Shown here: positions 43,400-54,629 of the stretch, piece after piece
How the letters are laid out: every line of letters starts with the position of its first letter
How positions within the stretch are numbered: position 1 is the stretch's first letter
Origin: Rhinopithecus roxellana
Taxonomy: Eukaryota; Chordata; Mammalia; Primates; Cercopithecidae
Length of the DNA: 64,000 nt
Reading direction: 5' to 3'
Assembly: GCF_007565055.1 (NCBI RefSeq)
Contig: NC_044557.1
Location: 143,852,993-143,916,992, forward strand
Position numbers and translations under genes: made by a program
The notes under the pieces: generated by a model
Seen by the model: the letters and a program-made list of their open reading frames with translations, nothing else
What the model was told of the DNA's origin: nothing
Database searches by the model: none

Positions 43400-44875
43400 T
43401 TGAGATGTTAGCTATACAGCTAGGCAGAGTTGAAATCAAGTTGAAATGTTGAAATCAAGTTTTTAATCAGTGAACCAAAACATGAAAATCTAAACACTCA
43501 TAATTCAATTGGCTGCAGTTAAACTCTGCTCTTATATGATTTAGATACTCTACATGCCACGTTCTCTTAAAACTTTTACATGGCAATATTTAGATACCCA
43601 TTCTTTAAGAGGAAAAGATGTATTCTGAATTAGGAAACAAGAAGCTCTAACTCTCATACTTAAAAAGAGTTGTTTACAAAAGTCAGAGGAAGAAAACAAG
43701 CCAAATTTTCTTCAATAATAGCTGTCAGTCATGCATATGAGACAGATCCTAGTTAGGTCCTTAGTTTCTTTATCTGTAAAATGGGATTAGCAGTATTGAT
43801 TATGTACCAACTCTCTGCTGTGTTCCCCACCTCACCATCACTGAAAAGTAAACATCTGAGCAGAGCTCAGGCTCTACACTGAAAATAAGAAAATGAGTAA
43901 TCTCCTTTTTACATGTTCATCCATATTTAATGTACATCATAAAATATTAACAGTGCTTTTTAAAAATTTAGGCAAGTTCTGGAGGAAAAACATTTCCCAG
44001 GGAGGCATACATAAATTTGTCTGTGCTTTATACAAAAGGAAATCTACTCTTATTAAAATATCAGACCTATTTTTATGTAGCACTTTCTAAAAATGACATT
44101 AAATGACACAACTCAGTACAACAAGATACACTGGAGAAAGGCCTTCTTAGACTTCTGAACTTAAAATAGAACCATGGAGGCACTGCAAATCCTTCAGAAA
44201 GACTGGGATTATGCAGCCCAACGTTTGAGGACATGACTCACAATTGGGGGGAAAAAAGCTTTTAGAAGATCATCTTATAATATATACCAAAATTTTATAA
44301 TAGCAGAAGACAGAACTTAATATTTTGTGAGACTTTTGATGGAAAAGGCCATTGTAAGGTGAAAAGAATTAAAAATGAAAACACAAGGGAAAAGATGGGC
44401 AAAGTTGACTGGAACAGCAACAAAAGTCTAATTTAAAAAATTTAAAATGAATTATAATATTTAGTTTAACTTCTAAAGGTTAACAACAAATGGAAAATAT
44501 ACATATAAAGGACATAAGACAAAGGTGAATATCTTTGCTTGGAAAGGAACCCGTATCAAACTCGTAGCCCCTCCATCACCACCAATAAGAATGGATAAGG
44601 TTTAATTCCTTGTCTTAGAGAAAGGTCTGGAGATGCAGATATACATACCCATCCACTCCTGGATTCAGGAGATGCAGTGAAAGAGAGAAAGTTCTGTTTT
44701 TTATCTGCATTTTGCGTTGTTTTAATTTTAAAATAAGTACGCATTACTTTTGTGATTTAAAAAAGACATACATTTTTAGGATAAAATGCAGCATCACAAC
44801 AGAGAAAGAATTCATTAGAAAAGGAAATAGTGCTAGTAAACATGGATAAATAACTAAACTCAGTCATAATCAAAG
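43400..44875. other. Mostly unrecognised, one MIR piece
   Basis: 43740-43805 ('cctagttaggtccttagttt', 'ctttatctgtaaaatgggat') is a forward MIR core fragment. Otherwise AT-rich DNA without recognised repeats or coding signal. Confidence 0.45.
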
Positions 44876-44879
44876 AGAA

Positions 44880-45665
44880 ACTAAATACATGTTGTCATTT
44901 TGCTTCTGTCAAATTAGAATAGGACACAGAGTTGCTAACGCTGTTATATAATGATAACAGGATGAATTGGTATCCCTTTGGTAAAGCAATTTAGCAATAC
45001 ATTCAAGAGCTCCAAAACTATCCATAACCTTGACCCAATCATTTCATTCCTGATAAATCCATGTGAAGAAATAATTTATTCTAAGGAATAATATCAAAAG
45101 AGCTCCATATGAAAAGGTCGAAATAATAAACGTCTAACATGGAAATGATTATATGAATCATACGTGCATTCAATGAAATATTAGACAACCAATAAAAGTA
45201 TGTTGAAAAAGCTATCTGATAATGTACTATAAACATTATTTCAAGCAATACAGAAGTCACAGAAAAATTTTAAACAAAAACTAGAGTTCAAAATGTACAC
45301 TACAATGATAACTACATACTTTTAAAAAACGCCTATATACAAAAAGAAAGAATGGATCAGAAATTAATATGCCAAATGTTACCCCAAAATGGTTGCATTT
45401 ACAGGCATGTAAGCTTTTACTACAGGGCTGACACATAGGAAGTGTTAATAAGAGTAACTATTATTTTTCCTTGATTATTATGAACAGCAATACATATTAT
45501 TTTTTATTTAAGATCTGGTATTAGTTTAAAATAAAAACTAATCCTCTTGAAAGAATTCGAAATTAAATTTGAATAGGGGTGACTTTTGGGTATTGCAATT
45601 ATGAGTAATTTATACTTTCTTGCTTGTCTTTTTTCTGAATTTTATACAAGAAACATATATTCCTC
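44880..45665 (+). mobile_element. Old L1 3' region (L1MC/MD/ME-type)
   Basis: 'gtaaagcaatttagcaatac', 'acccaatcatttcattcctg', 'caatgaaatattagacaacc', 'gggtattgcaattatgagta' and 'tttctgaattttatacaag' follow the 3' region of mammalian-wide L1 copies. It is highly diverged. Confidence 0.7.
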
Positions 45666-45683
45666 ATATAAATGTTAAGGGGA

Positions 45684-46003
45684 TTTATTTTATTTATTTA
45701 TTTATTATTATTATCATTATGAGATGGAGTTTCACTCTTGTCATCCAGGCTGGAGTGTAGTGGTGCAATCTCGGCTCACTGCAACCTCCGCCTGCCAGGT
45801 TCCAGCGATTCTCCTGCCTCAGCCTCCCAAGGAGCTGGGATTATTGGCACCCACCACCACACCTAGCTAATTTTTTAATTTTTATTAGAGACAGGGTTTC
45901 ACCATGTTGTCCAGGCTGGTCTCAAACTCCTGACCTCAGGTGATCCACCTGCCTTGGCCTCCCAAAGCGCTGGGATAACAGGCATGCGCCACCATGCCCA
46001 GCC
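45684..46003 (-). mobile_element. Alu SINE with TTTA-repeat tail
   Basis: An antisense dimeric Alu whose tail is (TTTA)n/(TTA)n (45684-45720). Flanks AGGGGATTT (45678-45686) and AGGGGTTTT (46004-46012) suggest the target duplication. Confidence 0.93.
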
Positions 46004-46009
46004 AGGGGT

Positions 46010-47625
46010 TTTTAAATGTTTAACTTTTAACATCTATATTTAACACGTGGTTCTTACTGATCTGAACACATTACTGTTCTGAAGTTCACTCAGTCAATTC
46101 ATTGAAATCATATTCACTACAATATGTTAAAATTGGTCAAGATAAGTGACCTGGAAAGCAGGACTTACACTTTTTACACTTTATACCTCTGTAAAGTTTT
46201 ACTTTCTTATACTGAAAATGTATTATAAAGGCATTATCTATATAATTTTTAAAATAATTTAAAGGAAAACTTGGAGAAAAACAAACTGTTTTGTCCTCAG
46301 ACTGTAATCAGGGCACTTAATACTCTTGTGAAAAAACTAATACAGTAACTATCAACTAGTAATTTCAAACAAGTCATTTCAAACAGGTACGTTGCTTTTA
46401 GGAAGGACATGACTGTATATAGAAGGTAGTTCAGAAAAAGAGAAAAAAGCCAAGCAGCCAGTTATTTCTCCATTTTGTTGTCTTGGCAACTGAGGCAGCT
46501 GCATGAGCTGTTTTCTATTATTTTCCAATCCTGTCCCAGAAATAACATTTTCCAATGGGAAGGCAGATATACTGAGGGTGTAATTAATCTCCCTGAAAAC
46601 AGACCATTACAAATAATGTCAGTGGACTCAAGGATAAAAAAGAACCCAAACAAAAGTACTAGCAAAATATAAACCTAACGCTAAAGGGTGTTACACATTT
46701 GGTTCCCTTTACAGAGTAATATGAAATGATTTTTCAATAGGTTCAAAATTTCTACAGCTTGAATCTAAAAGGCCCAGGCAAGTGTGGCTTACTCAGAAAC
46801 CAGTCAGAGTGGGGAAATGCTTCATTGGGCCAAAATCACTAATACAGAGAAATAAAACTTCCCTGGTGAAAGCTCCAAAGAGCAAAGAGTATGACTTCAT
46901 GGAATAAATTGTTCTAAATGGAGTCTGTTTTCAACAGCCACATGTAAAGTGAAATTGATTCTACCATAAGCAACTCAAGAAAACAAAGATTGGGAGCAAT
47001 GGTAACTATATTACAGGGCAATATTAGTATAACATATCACAAAGCTTTTGCATGCATGTAACTTTCTAAAACAGGTTGCTTACAATCAACCATATACATC
47101 CCACCAATAGCTGCAGAGTAGAAATTTAAAGAGCTATAGGTGCTCTTCGTTGGGCTGGTATTTGCCTAGATTCATGTCAGCTCTACTTGACACAAGTGAA
47201 AATGTTAATAAATGTTATTAAATCTGAGAGCAGAAAAAAAGAACAAGAATCCTGTTTTCTACTTTTTTCCCCTCTTACTCTACACATTGCCCAGCACAGA
47301 TGAATGATTTATCTTGTAGTGAATCAATAAACCAGCTGGGAAAATTTCAGAGATATCAGTTAGCAATAGAAAAAGATAGACCCTCAGATTCAAGCAATTA
47401 ACAGAAAAAGTAAGCAGCATTATTTTCTGGGTGGGCCAGCTTCTAAAAACCATTTTTAAGTCACAAGAAAAACTCAATTCATCCTAAAAACCATACTATT
47501 TGAGTTACTCTCTACACAGGACAGAAAAAAAAAATGAGTTTAATTACAGACCCTGTTTTTCATATTCAAAAATAAAGTTTTTAGTTATTTTTAATTATTT
47601 TAGTTACATCAAAAACAAAGTGTGA
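46010..47625. other. Non-coding stretch, nothing recognised
   Basis: AT-rich DNA. No repeat family recognised; the small frames on both strands (60-67 codons) have no support. Confidence 0.45.
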
Positions 47626-47627
47626 TA

Positions 47628-47793
47628 CAAAAATTACCCAAGCATAGGGGCGCATGCCTGTAATCCCGGCTACCCAGGAGGCTGAGGCAGGAGGATCCCT
47701 TCAACCCAGGAGGTGGAGGTTGCAGTGAGCCGAGACTGCACCACTGCACTCCAGCCTGGGTGACAGAGAGACACTCTGCCAAAAGAAAAAAAA
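47628..47793 (+). mobile_element. 5'-truncated Alu (right arm)
   Basis: It starts at 'aaaaattacccaagcatag', the middle of Alu, and carries the whole right arm and a short A tail. It contains 'cccttcaacccaggaggtgg', typical of an old S/J Alu. Confidence 0.9.
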
Positions 47794-47794
47794 A

Positions 47795-48275
47795 TTGTGC
47801 TCATTGACCTCCCCTCTTAAAGAGAAGTTGGGGGAGGACGACAAAGAGAAGAAAAGAAAATTGAGTCCAGCAAAAAGAGGAAAGAAAGTATACCAAATAC
47901 CTAGTCTCCCAGCAATAGCCACTGTGGATAATCTTAGCATAGGCATGTCCAGATTCTTCTCTTTGCTTGTACAGATTTTCCCCCAAATATATTAGTATGA
48001 CTTTTTTTTTCACTTAAAAATATAGATGGTATCTTCCTTTCTGCATTTATTTTCCTCTTTCCTTCTTTTTCTTCCTGAAAAATTGAGTCCAATATCATTA
48101 AATCATTGAGTGGAGCCAAGTGAGGGAGGGACCCTGTGACTGAGTGTGAGGGGAGGGAAGAGAGGGCAGACTGTGGCGGCCCATCGTGGGGTACATCAGA
48201 GGCAGCAGCAGGGGAGGAGTAGAGGAGGAGTGGAGAGTGACATCAGCAGCCTTGTGCAAAGTGTCAGAATTCAAG
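47795..48275. other. Non-coding stretch with purine/pyrimidine patches
   Basis: A pyrimidine-rich patch (48030-48075) and a purine-rich patch (48190-48240). No repeat family or gene recognised. Confidence 0.4.
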
Positions 48276-48278
48276 TGG

Positions 48279-48616
48279 GGCCAGGCAAGGTAGCTCATGT
48301 CTGTAATTCCAGCACCCTAGGAGGCAGAAGTGGGAGAATCCCTTTAGCCCAGGAGTTCGAGATCAGCTTGGGCAATATAGTGAGACCCCTGTCTCTACAA
48401 AAAATTTAAAATTAAAAAAATTATCCAGGCGTGGTGGCACACACCTGTAGTCCCAACCACTTGGGAGGCTGAAGTAGGAGGATCGCCTGAACCTGGAAGG
48501 CAGAGGTTGCAGTGAGCTGAGATCTGAGATCATGCCACTGCCCTACAGCCTGGGCAACAGGGCGAGACCCTGCTGCAAAAAAAAAAAAAAAAAAAAAACA
48601 ACAATAACAACAACAA
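48279..48616 (+). mobile_element. Alu SINE (J-like)
   Basis: A dimeric Alu with poly-A (48577-48598) followed by (AAC/AAT)n. It has a 7-bp internal duplication 'gagatctgagatc' near 48519-48533. Confidence 0.92.
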
Positions 48617-48763
48617 CTAAAAAATACTAAAAAATTAGAAAAATTTTAAAAAAGAATCCAACTGAGTGAGGAGGACACCAGCATGAGGGGCAGCCTGCTG
48701 CGTGGTGGCTCCCAAACAGGAATTTAGAGAGTAAGCAGGATGAGAAGAGCATTTGTGGGGGGT

Positions 48764-49114
48764 GGGCACTGGTGGCGATGGTGAGGCAGGAGAATAGGGT
48801 CTGGGCACTGGTGGCGATGGTGAGGCAGGAGAATAGGGTCTGGGCACTGGTGGCGATGGTGAGGCAGGAGAATAGGGTCTGGGCACTGGTGGCGATGGTG
48901 AGGCAGGAGAATAGGGTCTGGGCACTGGTGGCGATGGTGAGGCAGGAGAATAGGGTCTGGGCACTGGTGGCGATGGTGAGGCAGGAGAATAGGGTCTGGG
49001 CACTGGTGGCGATGGTGAGGCAGGAGAATAGGGTCTGGGCACTGGTGGCGATGGTGAGGCAGGAGAATAGGATCTGGGCACTAGTGGTGATGGTGAGGCA
49101 GGAGAATAGGGTCT
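48764..49114 (+). repeat. 39-bp minisatellite, nine copies
   Basis: Unit begins GGGCACTGGTGGCGATGGTG and ends GGAGAATAGGGTCT. Units start at 48764, 48803, 48842, 48881, 48920, 48959, 48998, 49037 and 49076. The first seven appear identical, the eighth has one change (GGGTCT to GGATCT) and the ninth has changes in its first half. The unit length is a multiple of three and lacks stops in one frame of each strand, so repeat-protein frames appear (13-residue units such as VRQENRVWALVAM on plus, PRPYSPASPSPPV on minus). These frames follow from the arithmetic and are not evidence of genes. High copy identity predicts length polymorphism. Confidence 0.97.
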
Positions 49115-49119
49115 GGAGG

Positions 49120-49722
49120 CAGGGAACCTATGGCTGATTCACACTGACTTCCTAGAACTAAATCAAAAGGAAAACCCCAACTTTCCATGCCCAAGGAACA
49201 AAAGGACCAGAGGCTACTCCCTTTGCAAACCACCCCTTTTCTCTGTGGCAGATGAAAAATTCAAAGTACCTCTGATTGGTCCCCTCCTGCAACCAATGAG
49301 GCTGGTCACCGGCCAAGCCTTCATTTGCCTAGAAGTGTAACTTTGTAACTTTACTTCAGCCTCTGGTCGGTCACTTTCCACAACCAATCGGACATTTGCA
49401 TAGCGTGTAACTTTATGACTTCACTTCAGCCTCTGATTGGTCCCCTCCCACAACCAATCAGACTGAACAAGGGCCACTACTTCCTTTACATAGGGTGTAC
49501 ACCAAGTAACCAATGGAAAATCTCGAGTATTTAAACCCCAGAAAATTCTACAACCTGGCTCTTGAGCCTCTTGCTCAGCCCAATTTTACTCTGCAGAGTG
49601 CAGTTTTACTTTCAATAAATCTCTGCTTTTGTTGCTTCATTTTTTCCTTGCTTTGTTTGTGTGTTTTGTCCAATTCTCTGTTCAAGACGCCAAAAACCTG
49701 GACACCCTCCACCAGCAACAAT
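49120..49722 (+). mobile_element. ERV LTR (class-I-like), CCAAT-rich
   Basis: The 3' half has clear LTR layout: TATA-like TATTTAAA (49528-49535), polyadenylation signal AATAAA (49614-49619), then a U5-like 'ttttccttgctttgtttgtg' and 'caagacgccaaaaacctgg' ending 'ccaccagcaaca'. Upstream are repeated ATTGG and CCAAT boxes. The left end is not clear; the minisatellite may lie in the same LTR's U3 region. The family is not named. No viral internal region is adjacent. Confidence 0.7.
49269..49466 (+). promoter_or_regulatory. Triplicated ATTGG...CCAAT module
   Basis: CCTCTGATTGGTCCCCTCC...CAACCAAT occurs at 49269, 49360 (diverged, GGTCGG) and 49430. Each has an ATTGG on the left and CCAAT on the right facing each other, i.e. 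two opposed NF-Y-type boxes about 18 bases apart. The last two belong to a tandem duplication of about 70 bp (49325-49393 and 49394-49463) sharing 'tttgc.tag.gtgtaacttt'. A further CCAAT is at 49510-49514, just upstream of the TATA-like box. Confidence 0.8.
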
Positions 49723-49976
49723 GGGAACTAATTTACATACATATGGGGTATTCAACTAATAATATATTGAGAACCAGGTGGTTTCTCACTGTTAGAGAAG
49801 GAAGGTATTAATATGGAAAAAAAGAAGATGGGTGTGAAAATTGTGATTGTAGGTAGAAACTAGAGAGATCAGTGTGAATTCATGGATGTATACATATATT
49901 ATACATTCTACACCAAGGAACCCGGCGTCCTTGAGAAATAGCTAATACTAGGGCTAGAGCAAGGAAAGGACATTAT

Positions 49977-50160
49977 ATTTGTTTATTGAGGCTACTGTAG
50001 CAAATTATCACAAGCTTCATGGTTTAAAACAACAGAAATGTTTTCTCTACAGTTCTAAAGTCCAGAAGTCCAAAATCAATGTGTCAGCAGGGCTGAGCTC
50101 CCCCTGGAGGCTCTAGGGGAGAATCCTTCCTTGTCTCTTCCAGCCTGGAGAACCCTAATA
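49977..50160 (-). mobile_element. MLT1 LTR fragment
   Basis: 'tatttgtttattgaggctac', 'tagcaaattatcacaagctt', 'ctaaagtccagaagtccaaa' and 'ggctctaggggagaatcctt' are the antisense MLT1 start; it breaks off near 50160. Confidence 0.8.
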
Positions 50161-50408
50161 CAAATATCAATGTTAATTTCTTGATGTTTATAGTTGTATG
50201 TTGATTAGGTAGCAGAATGACCTATACCTAACCACAGTACGCAAGTATTCAGGGCCATTGGGACATCATGTTGGCAACTTACTTTAAAATGGTTAAGGAA
50301 AAGAAATCTTTACTGTTTCTGCAATTTTTCTATAAGTTTATTTTAAAATAAAAAGTTGTTTTTTTTTTTTAATTCAACAATGGTTTTGAAAGAAAAGAAG
50401 TATATGGC

Positions 50409-50703
50409 GGCCAGGTATTGTGGTTCACACCTATAATCCCAACAATTTGGGAGGCCAAGGTGGGCGGACCTCTTGAGCCCAAAAGTTCTAGACCAGCTTG
50501 GGCTGCATGAAGAAACCCCATCTCTACAAAATACTACAAAAAATTAGCAGGGCGCGGTGGCACACGCCTGTAGTCCCAGTTACTCGGGAGGCTGAGGGGG
50601 ACGCTCACCTGAGACTGGGAAGCCAAGACTGCAAACAGCTATGATTGCACCTCTGCACTTCAGACTGGACAATGCAGGGAGACCCTTGTCTCTAAATAAA
50701 CAC
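50409..50703 (+). mobile_element. Alu SINE (J-like)
   Basis: A diverged dimeric Alu with a worn A tail ('ctctaaataaacacatcatt'). Confidence 0.9.
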
Positions 50704-51020
50704 ATCATTTAAAAGCACATTGTAAACACTTTTCACATCAGCAGTTACATTCATGTAATATCATTTCAAATGTTTTTATACACTTGTATAGATCATCGCT
50801 TATTTAACCAAATCTTCTACTGTTAGACATTTACATTGTTTCCAACTTTGCATTATTTCAAACAGCAGTTTGTTGAACATTATTATAGTACCATAGCTGA
50901 GTATATTTTTAATTCTTTTCTTCACATCAATTTCTAGAAGTGCAAATGCAGGGTCAAAAGCCATTCATTGCATACATATATTTCCAAACTACCTTTTGAA
51001 ATGCTAAATTCCCTTGCCAC
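50704..51020 (-). mobile_element. Old L1 fragment
   Basis: 'tacattgtttccaactttgc', 'tttctagaagtgcaaatgca', 'gggtcaaaagccattc' and 'ccaaactaccttttgaaatg' match the antisense of the conserved L1 3' region ('tccaattttt..aggtgaaattgctgggtcaaagg'). Confidence 0.65.
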
Positions 51021-52040
51021 CAACAAACTTAGGCCCTTGCTTTAAGTAGAATGATAGGCCACTGCTCAGCCAGAATTCACAGCTCCTTAAATGCTCTAGC
51101 CAAGCACTCAAATTGCCCAGATTCCAGTCCCAACTTCTCATTCACACCTTAAATACTTCTGGTTAATATGTAGTCTCTATGCCAACCCGATAGTACTGAC
51201 CTTCAAAGTGTAAACCACATGTGTGAGCTGAGAACGGGCTTTTGAGTTAGATCAAAAGCTAGTATTTGATGCCCATCTCACCTACTTATTAGCTCTTCTA
51301 CTTTGGAGAAACTACTTACTGGTATAACATTTTAACCATATGATATGTTTTTATTAAATTCTAAGAGTAAAATCATTTTAAAATACGAAATTGCAAAGCC
51401 ATGTGTGTTAGTCCAGGTCCGCTAAGAAGTAGATACAAACATGGTATTAAACATACAATAATTGTATTAGAGAAAACACCTGTGGGAGAAAATAGGTGGG
51501 GAGCCAAGAAGGCCTGGAGATCCACCAGATTGACAGATTGACACAAGGAAAGAGGACCCAAGCAAAGGAAATAGGGGGAAAAAGTTGAGTGGAAACATCC
51601 CAAGCAGCCATGGCCTAGTGATCTAAGGTGATCTCAGCGGACCTTTTGAGAAGTCCTCAAGCTAAAGTCAGCTGGCAGAAGAGTCTGTCTCCTAGAAATG
51701 AGTCTGCCTTAGCATCTCAGCCACACCCAGTCATTGGCTTGGCACAACCCCTGGGAAACATGGCCTGGTGGAAATGCGGCAGTGCACATCAGAGCACGGC
51801 AGCTCCAGCCCTTGCACGGTTATGCTCCCTGAAGTTAGAGAGCTGCAAGTCACACAAGTCACATGCTCATAGTGGCCATACCTCGTTTATTCTCTGTCTC
51901 TGCAGGTTTCCAGCTGGGGAGCAATGCAACATTTAACCCCATTTGGGGAATCAGCAGCCCAGACTCTGGAACAAATTCTGCCTCTTGGAAGAAGGAGGTA
52001 ACAGATTATATTTTTCTATTCACGAAGAGATTTGGAGGAC
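51021..52040. other. Non-coding; possible unnamed repeat
   Basis: 51225-51340 shows weak MIR-like text. 51400-51950 ('gtgtgttagtccaggtccgc', 'caataattgtattagag', 'gttatgctccctgaagttag') looks repeat-like but I cannot name it. No coding support for the 102-codon frame at 51628-51936. Confidence 0.35.
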
Positions 52041-52049
52041 TTATAGGAA

Positions 52050-52725
52050 TAAATTGAGGCAATTTTACTGAATACCATAAGAGAAGACTAGAATAAATGA
52101 AGAAATATACTATTTCTCTGAATGGAAAAATTCTAATGTTATGAAAATATTATTTCTCTCCAAATTATTTGCCATTCCAGTCAAAATAACCATGGGATTG
52201 ATGACATTTTTCGGCTGTTCCTCTTAAAGAATAAATGGGAAGGAATGGTTTTTAAATGTTAGAAAGGATTAATAAAAGAAAGGTTCTTACACTTAGCAGA
52301 CATGGAAAATTATAATGTTTGGTCGTTAAAACTGTGCGGAAGACAGACTGATGGAAATGATTAGAGAGCTTAATAACAGACCTAACTACAAAGAGTGTTT
52401 AGTCTAGATTAAATGAGGCCCTTAAATCAGTTCTGAGATAATCGAATAAATGGTTTCAGAAAAGGCTACTTGGAAAACTCAGATCCCTAAATCTCACCAA
52501 ACACCAAAATAAATTACAGATGGATTACATTTTTAATGTACAAAAAATACCAATAAAATACTTAAAAATGTATGAGAGATTACTTCTCTGAGTTTAGAAT
52601 GGAGAAAGCCTCTCTAAGCATACAAGCAAAAGCATAAAGCCATAACATTAAGGATTGATAAATCTGACTACATTAAAATTTAAGACTTATGCAAGTCAAA
52701 AAACACCACAAAAGATTCTGGGAAT
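52050..52725 (+). mobile_element. Old L1 ORF2 C-terminal region
   Basis: 'caccaaacaccaaaataaat', 'tacagatggattacattttt', 'aaagcctctctaagcatac' and 'ttgataaatctgactacatt' correspond to ORF2 downstream of the reverse transcriptase in old L1M copies. Non-coding. Confidence 0.65.
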
Positions 52726-53172
52726 GTGGCAGTTGCAGAAATGACGTAGTTTTTTGTTATCTCTGAATTGCCATGTAATAATAGACAGAGAAACTATTTA
52801 GCAATGGCAAAATCACGGGCAACATTAACAATAAACCTGGGTGAGAGGGCATGCCCACAGACTCCAAACTTCAAGCAGATAAGGACAAACCACCAACAGT
52901 CACGATACCTGTATGGTATTGACATCTTTGCAGGAGGAAACAGAGAAGCCTCCGGGCATCTGACAGGGTGAGAACAGCAACACCGTAGAAAAGCCAACAG
53001 ATATCCACAGTAAAGAACAGCAGAACACCTTGACAGCAGACACTGGAAGAGATTTCCCATGAAAATACAAAATGATACAAAAAGAAACAAACAAAAAGGC
53101 ATCTTTAAGAAATGGCTAACAGGTCTAAAAGAGAAGCAGTAAAAGATGACTCTGGAGCATCTTGTTACAGCA
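52726..53172. other. Unassigned, possibly L1-related
   Basis: A change in character at about 52725 ('attctgggaatgtggcagtt'). It could be L1 5' or ORF1-side sequence but the match is weak. The 140-codon minus-strand frame here is not recognisable and is not called. Confidence 0.3.
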
Positions 53173-53174
53173 GT

Positions 53175-53536
53175 TGATAGGGTTTGGCAGTGTCCCCACC
53201 CAAATCTCAGCTTCAATTGTAGCTCCTATAATCCCCGCATGTTGTGGGAGGGACCCAGCAGGAGATAACTGAATCATGGGGGTAGTGTCCCCCATACTGT
53301 TCTCGTGGTAATGAATAAGTCTCATGAAACCTGATGGTTCTATAGGGGGAAATCTCTTTTGCCCGCTTCTCATTCTCTCTGGCCTGCCACCATGTAAGAC
53401 ATACCTTTCACCTTCTGCCACAGTTGTGACGCCTTCCCAGCCACATGGAACTTCGAGTCAATGAAGCCTCTTTTTCTTTATAAATTACTCAGTCTTGGGT
53501 ATGTCTTTATTAGTAGTGTGAAAATGGACTAATACA
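53175..53536 (+). mobile_element. Solo THE1-type LTR
   Basis: It starts TGATAGGGTTTGG and ends GGACTAATACA. Interior: 'gtccccacccaaatctcagc', 'tcccgcatgttgtgggagg'-type text, 'aactgaatcatgggggtagt', 'actgttctcgtggtaatgaa', 'gcctgccaccatgtaagaca' and 'taaattactcagtcttgggt'. About 362 bp, close to a full THE1 LTR. Solo: no internal THE1 sequence flanks it. Confidence 0.93.
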
Positions 53537-53706
53537 CCAGGGAAAAAGGAAACTGTCAAAACCTACTAGGATATTGACAAAATACCTCTGTGCAGCCAAC
53601 TCAAAAGAGGATTCTACTGGCCAAAGATAAGACAATAGGCTCTCAAGAAGGTTAATCGTTGCAATGATCTGAAACCCATCAAATAAATTTAAACCCAAGA
53701 GTTCAT
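53537..53706. other. Unassigned sequence between LTR and Alu
   Basis: AT-rich text that seems to continue after the Alu (54032 onward). Not recognised. Confidence 0.35.
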
Positions 53707-53724
53707 AAGAATACCAACTAATTG

Positions 53725-54031
53725 GGCTGGGTGCAGTGGCTCACACCTGTAATCTCAACATTTTGGGAGGCTGAGGTGGGTGGATCACCTGAGGTCAGGA
53801 GTTCGAGACCAGCCTAGTCAACATATTGAACCACCATCTCTATTTAAAATACAAAAAAATCATGTGGGCGTGGTGGTGGGCGCCTGTAATCCCAGCTACT
53901 CGGGAGGCTGAGGCAGGAGAATCACTTGAACGCGGGAGGCGGCAGTTGCAGCGAGCAAAGATTACGCCACTGCACTCCAGTATGGGCAACAAGAGCAAAA
54001 CTCCCCCTCAAACAAACAAACAAACAAACAA
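53725..54031 (+). mobile_element. Alu SINE with (CAAA)n tail
   Basis: A dimeric Alu whose tail is a (CAAA)n microsatellite (54010-54031). Flanks AAGAATACCAACTAATT (53707-53723) and AAGAATACTAATGAATT (54033-54049) are a diverged target duplication. Confidence 0.93.
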
Positions 54032-54049
54032 AAAGAATACTAATGAATT

Positions 54050-54625
54050 AATATTTTTAAAACCTAAATTAATCACTTTCAGATGTTGATAGGAAACCAG
54101 TTAATTATCTTGGAGATCTAATTAATAAAGGACACGAATCACGCATGTATATTTCCTGTCCTGTATGAGCTGCATCCTATATGAATTATAGCACGAGAGT
54201 AACAAAAATTATATTCATGAGCATATTCTAGCCAACAAGTGAAGGAGAAGTGATAAAATTTGAATAACACCATTTCATAACCCCCAGTGAATTATTAAAC
54301 CTAGGCACAAAACATTCGCAGCTGTTAACGTCACCATCAGAGAGACCGTCAGACATCACGTGCCTCTTGATAAAACCGTCGACAGTCTTGCCAAATACAT
54401 CAAACCCAGTCTGACCCAGTTTCTGAATACAGCTGCCAATTTGCAGATATTAGATGACACTTTAAATTTCACCATAAGTGTGCATTTAGTAAAACCCAAA
54501 TCATCAGAAGCTCTATAGATCAAATAGTCTAGTTTCTTCAATAAATACACTGTTATGAAAAGAAAGAAATGGGGCAGGAGACAGTATAGAATAAAAGAAC
54601 CTTAAACAACATACTAATATAACAA
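54050..54625. other. Non-coding stretch, nothing recognised
   Basis: No repeat family or coding frame recognised. Confidence 0.4.
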
Positions 54626-54629
54626 GAGT

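Noticed and set aside
48764..49114. CRISPR-like array
   Set aside because: The repeats are directly adjacent without unique spacers, in a vertebrate genome. It is a minisatellite.
52794..53216. 140-codon minus-strand frame as a membrane protein
   Set aside because: It has hydrophobic runs but lies in old L1-like sequence and runs into a THE1 LTR; nothing else supports it.
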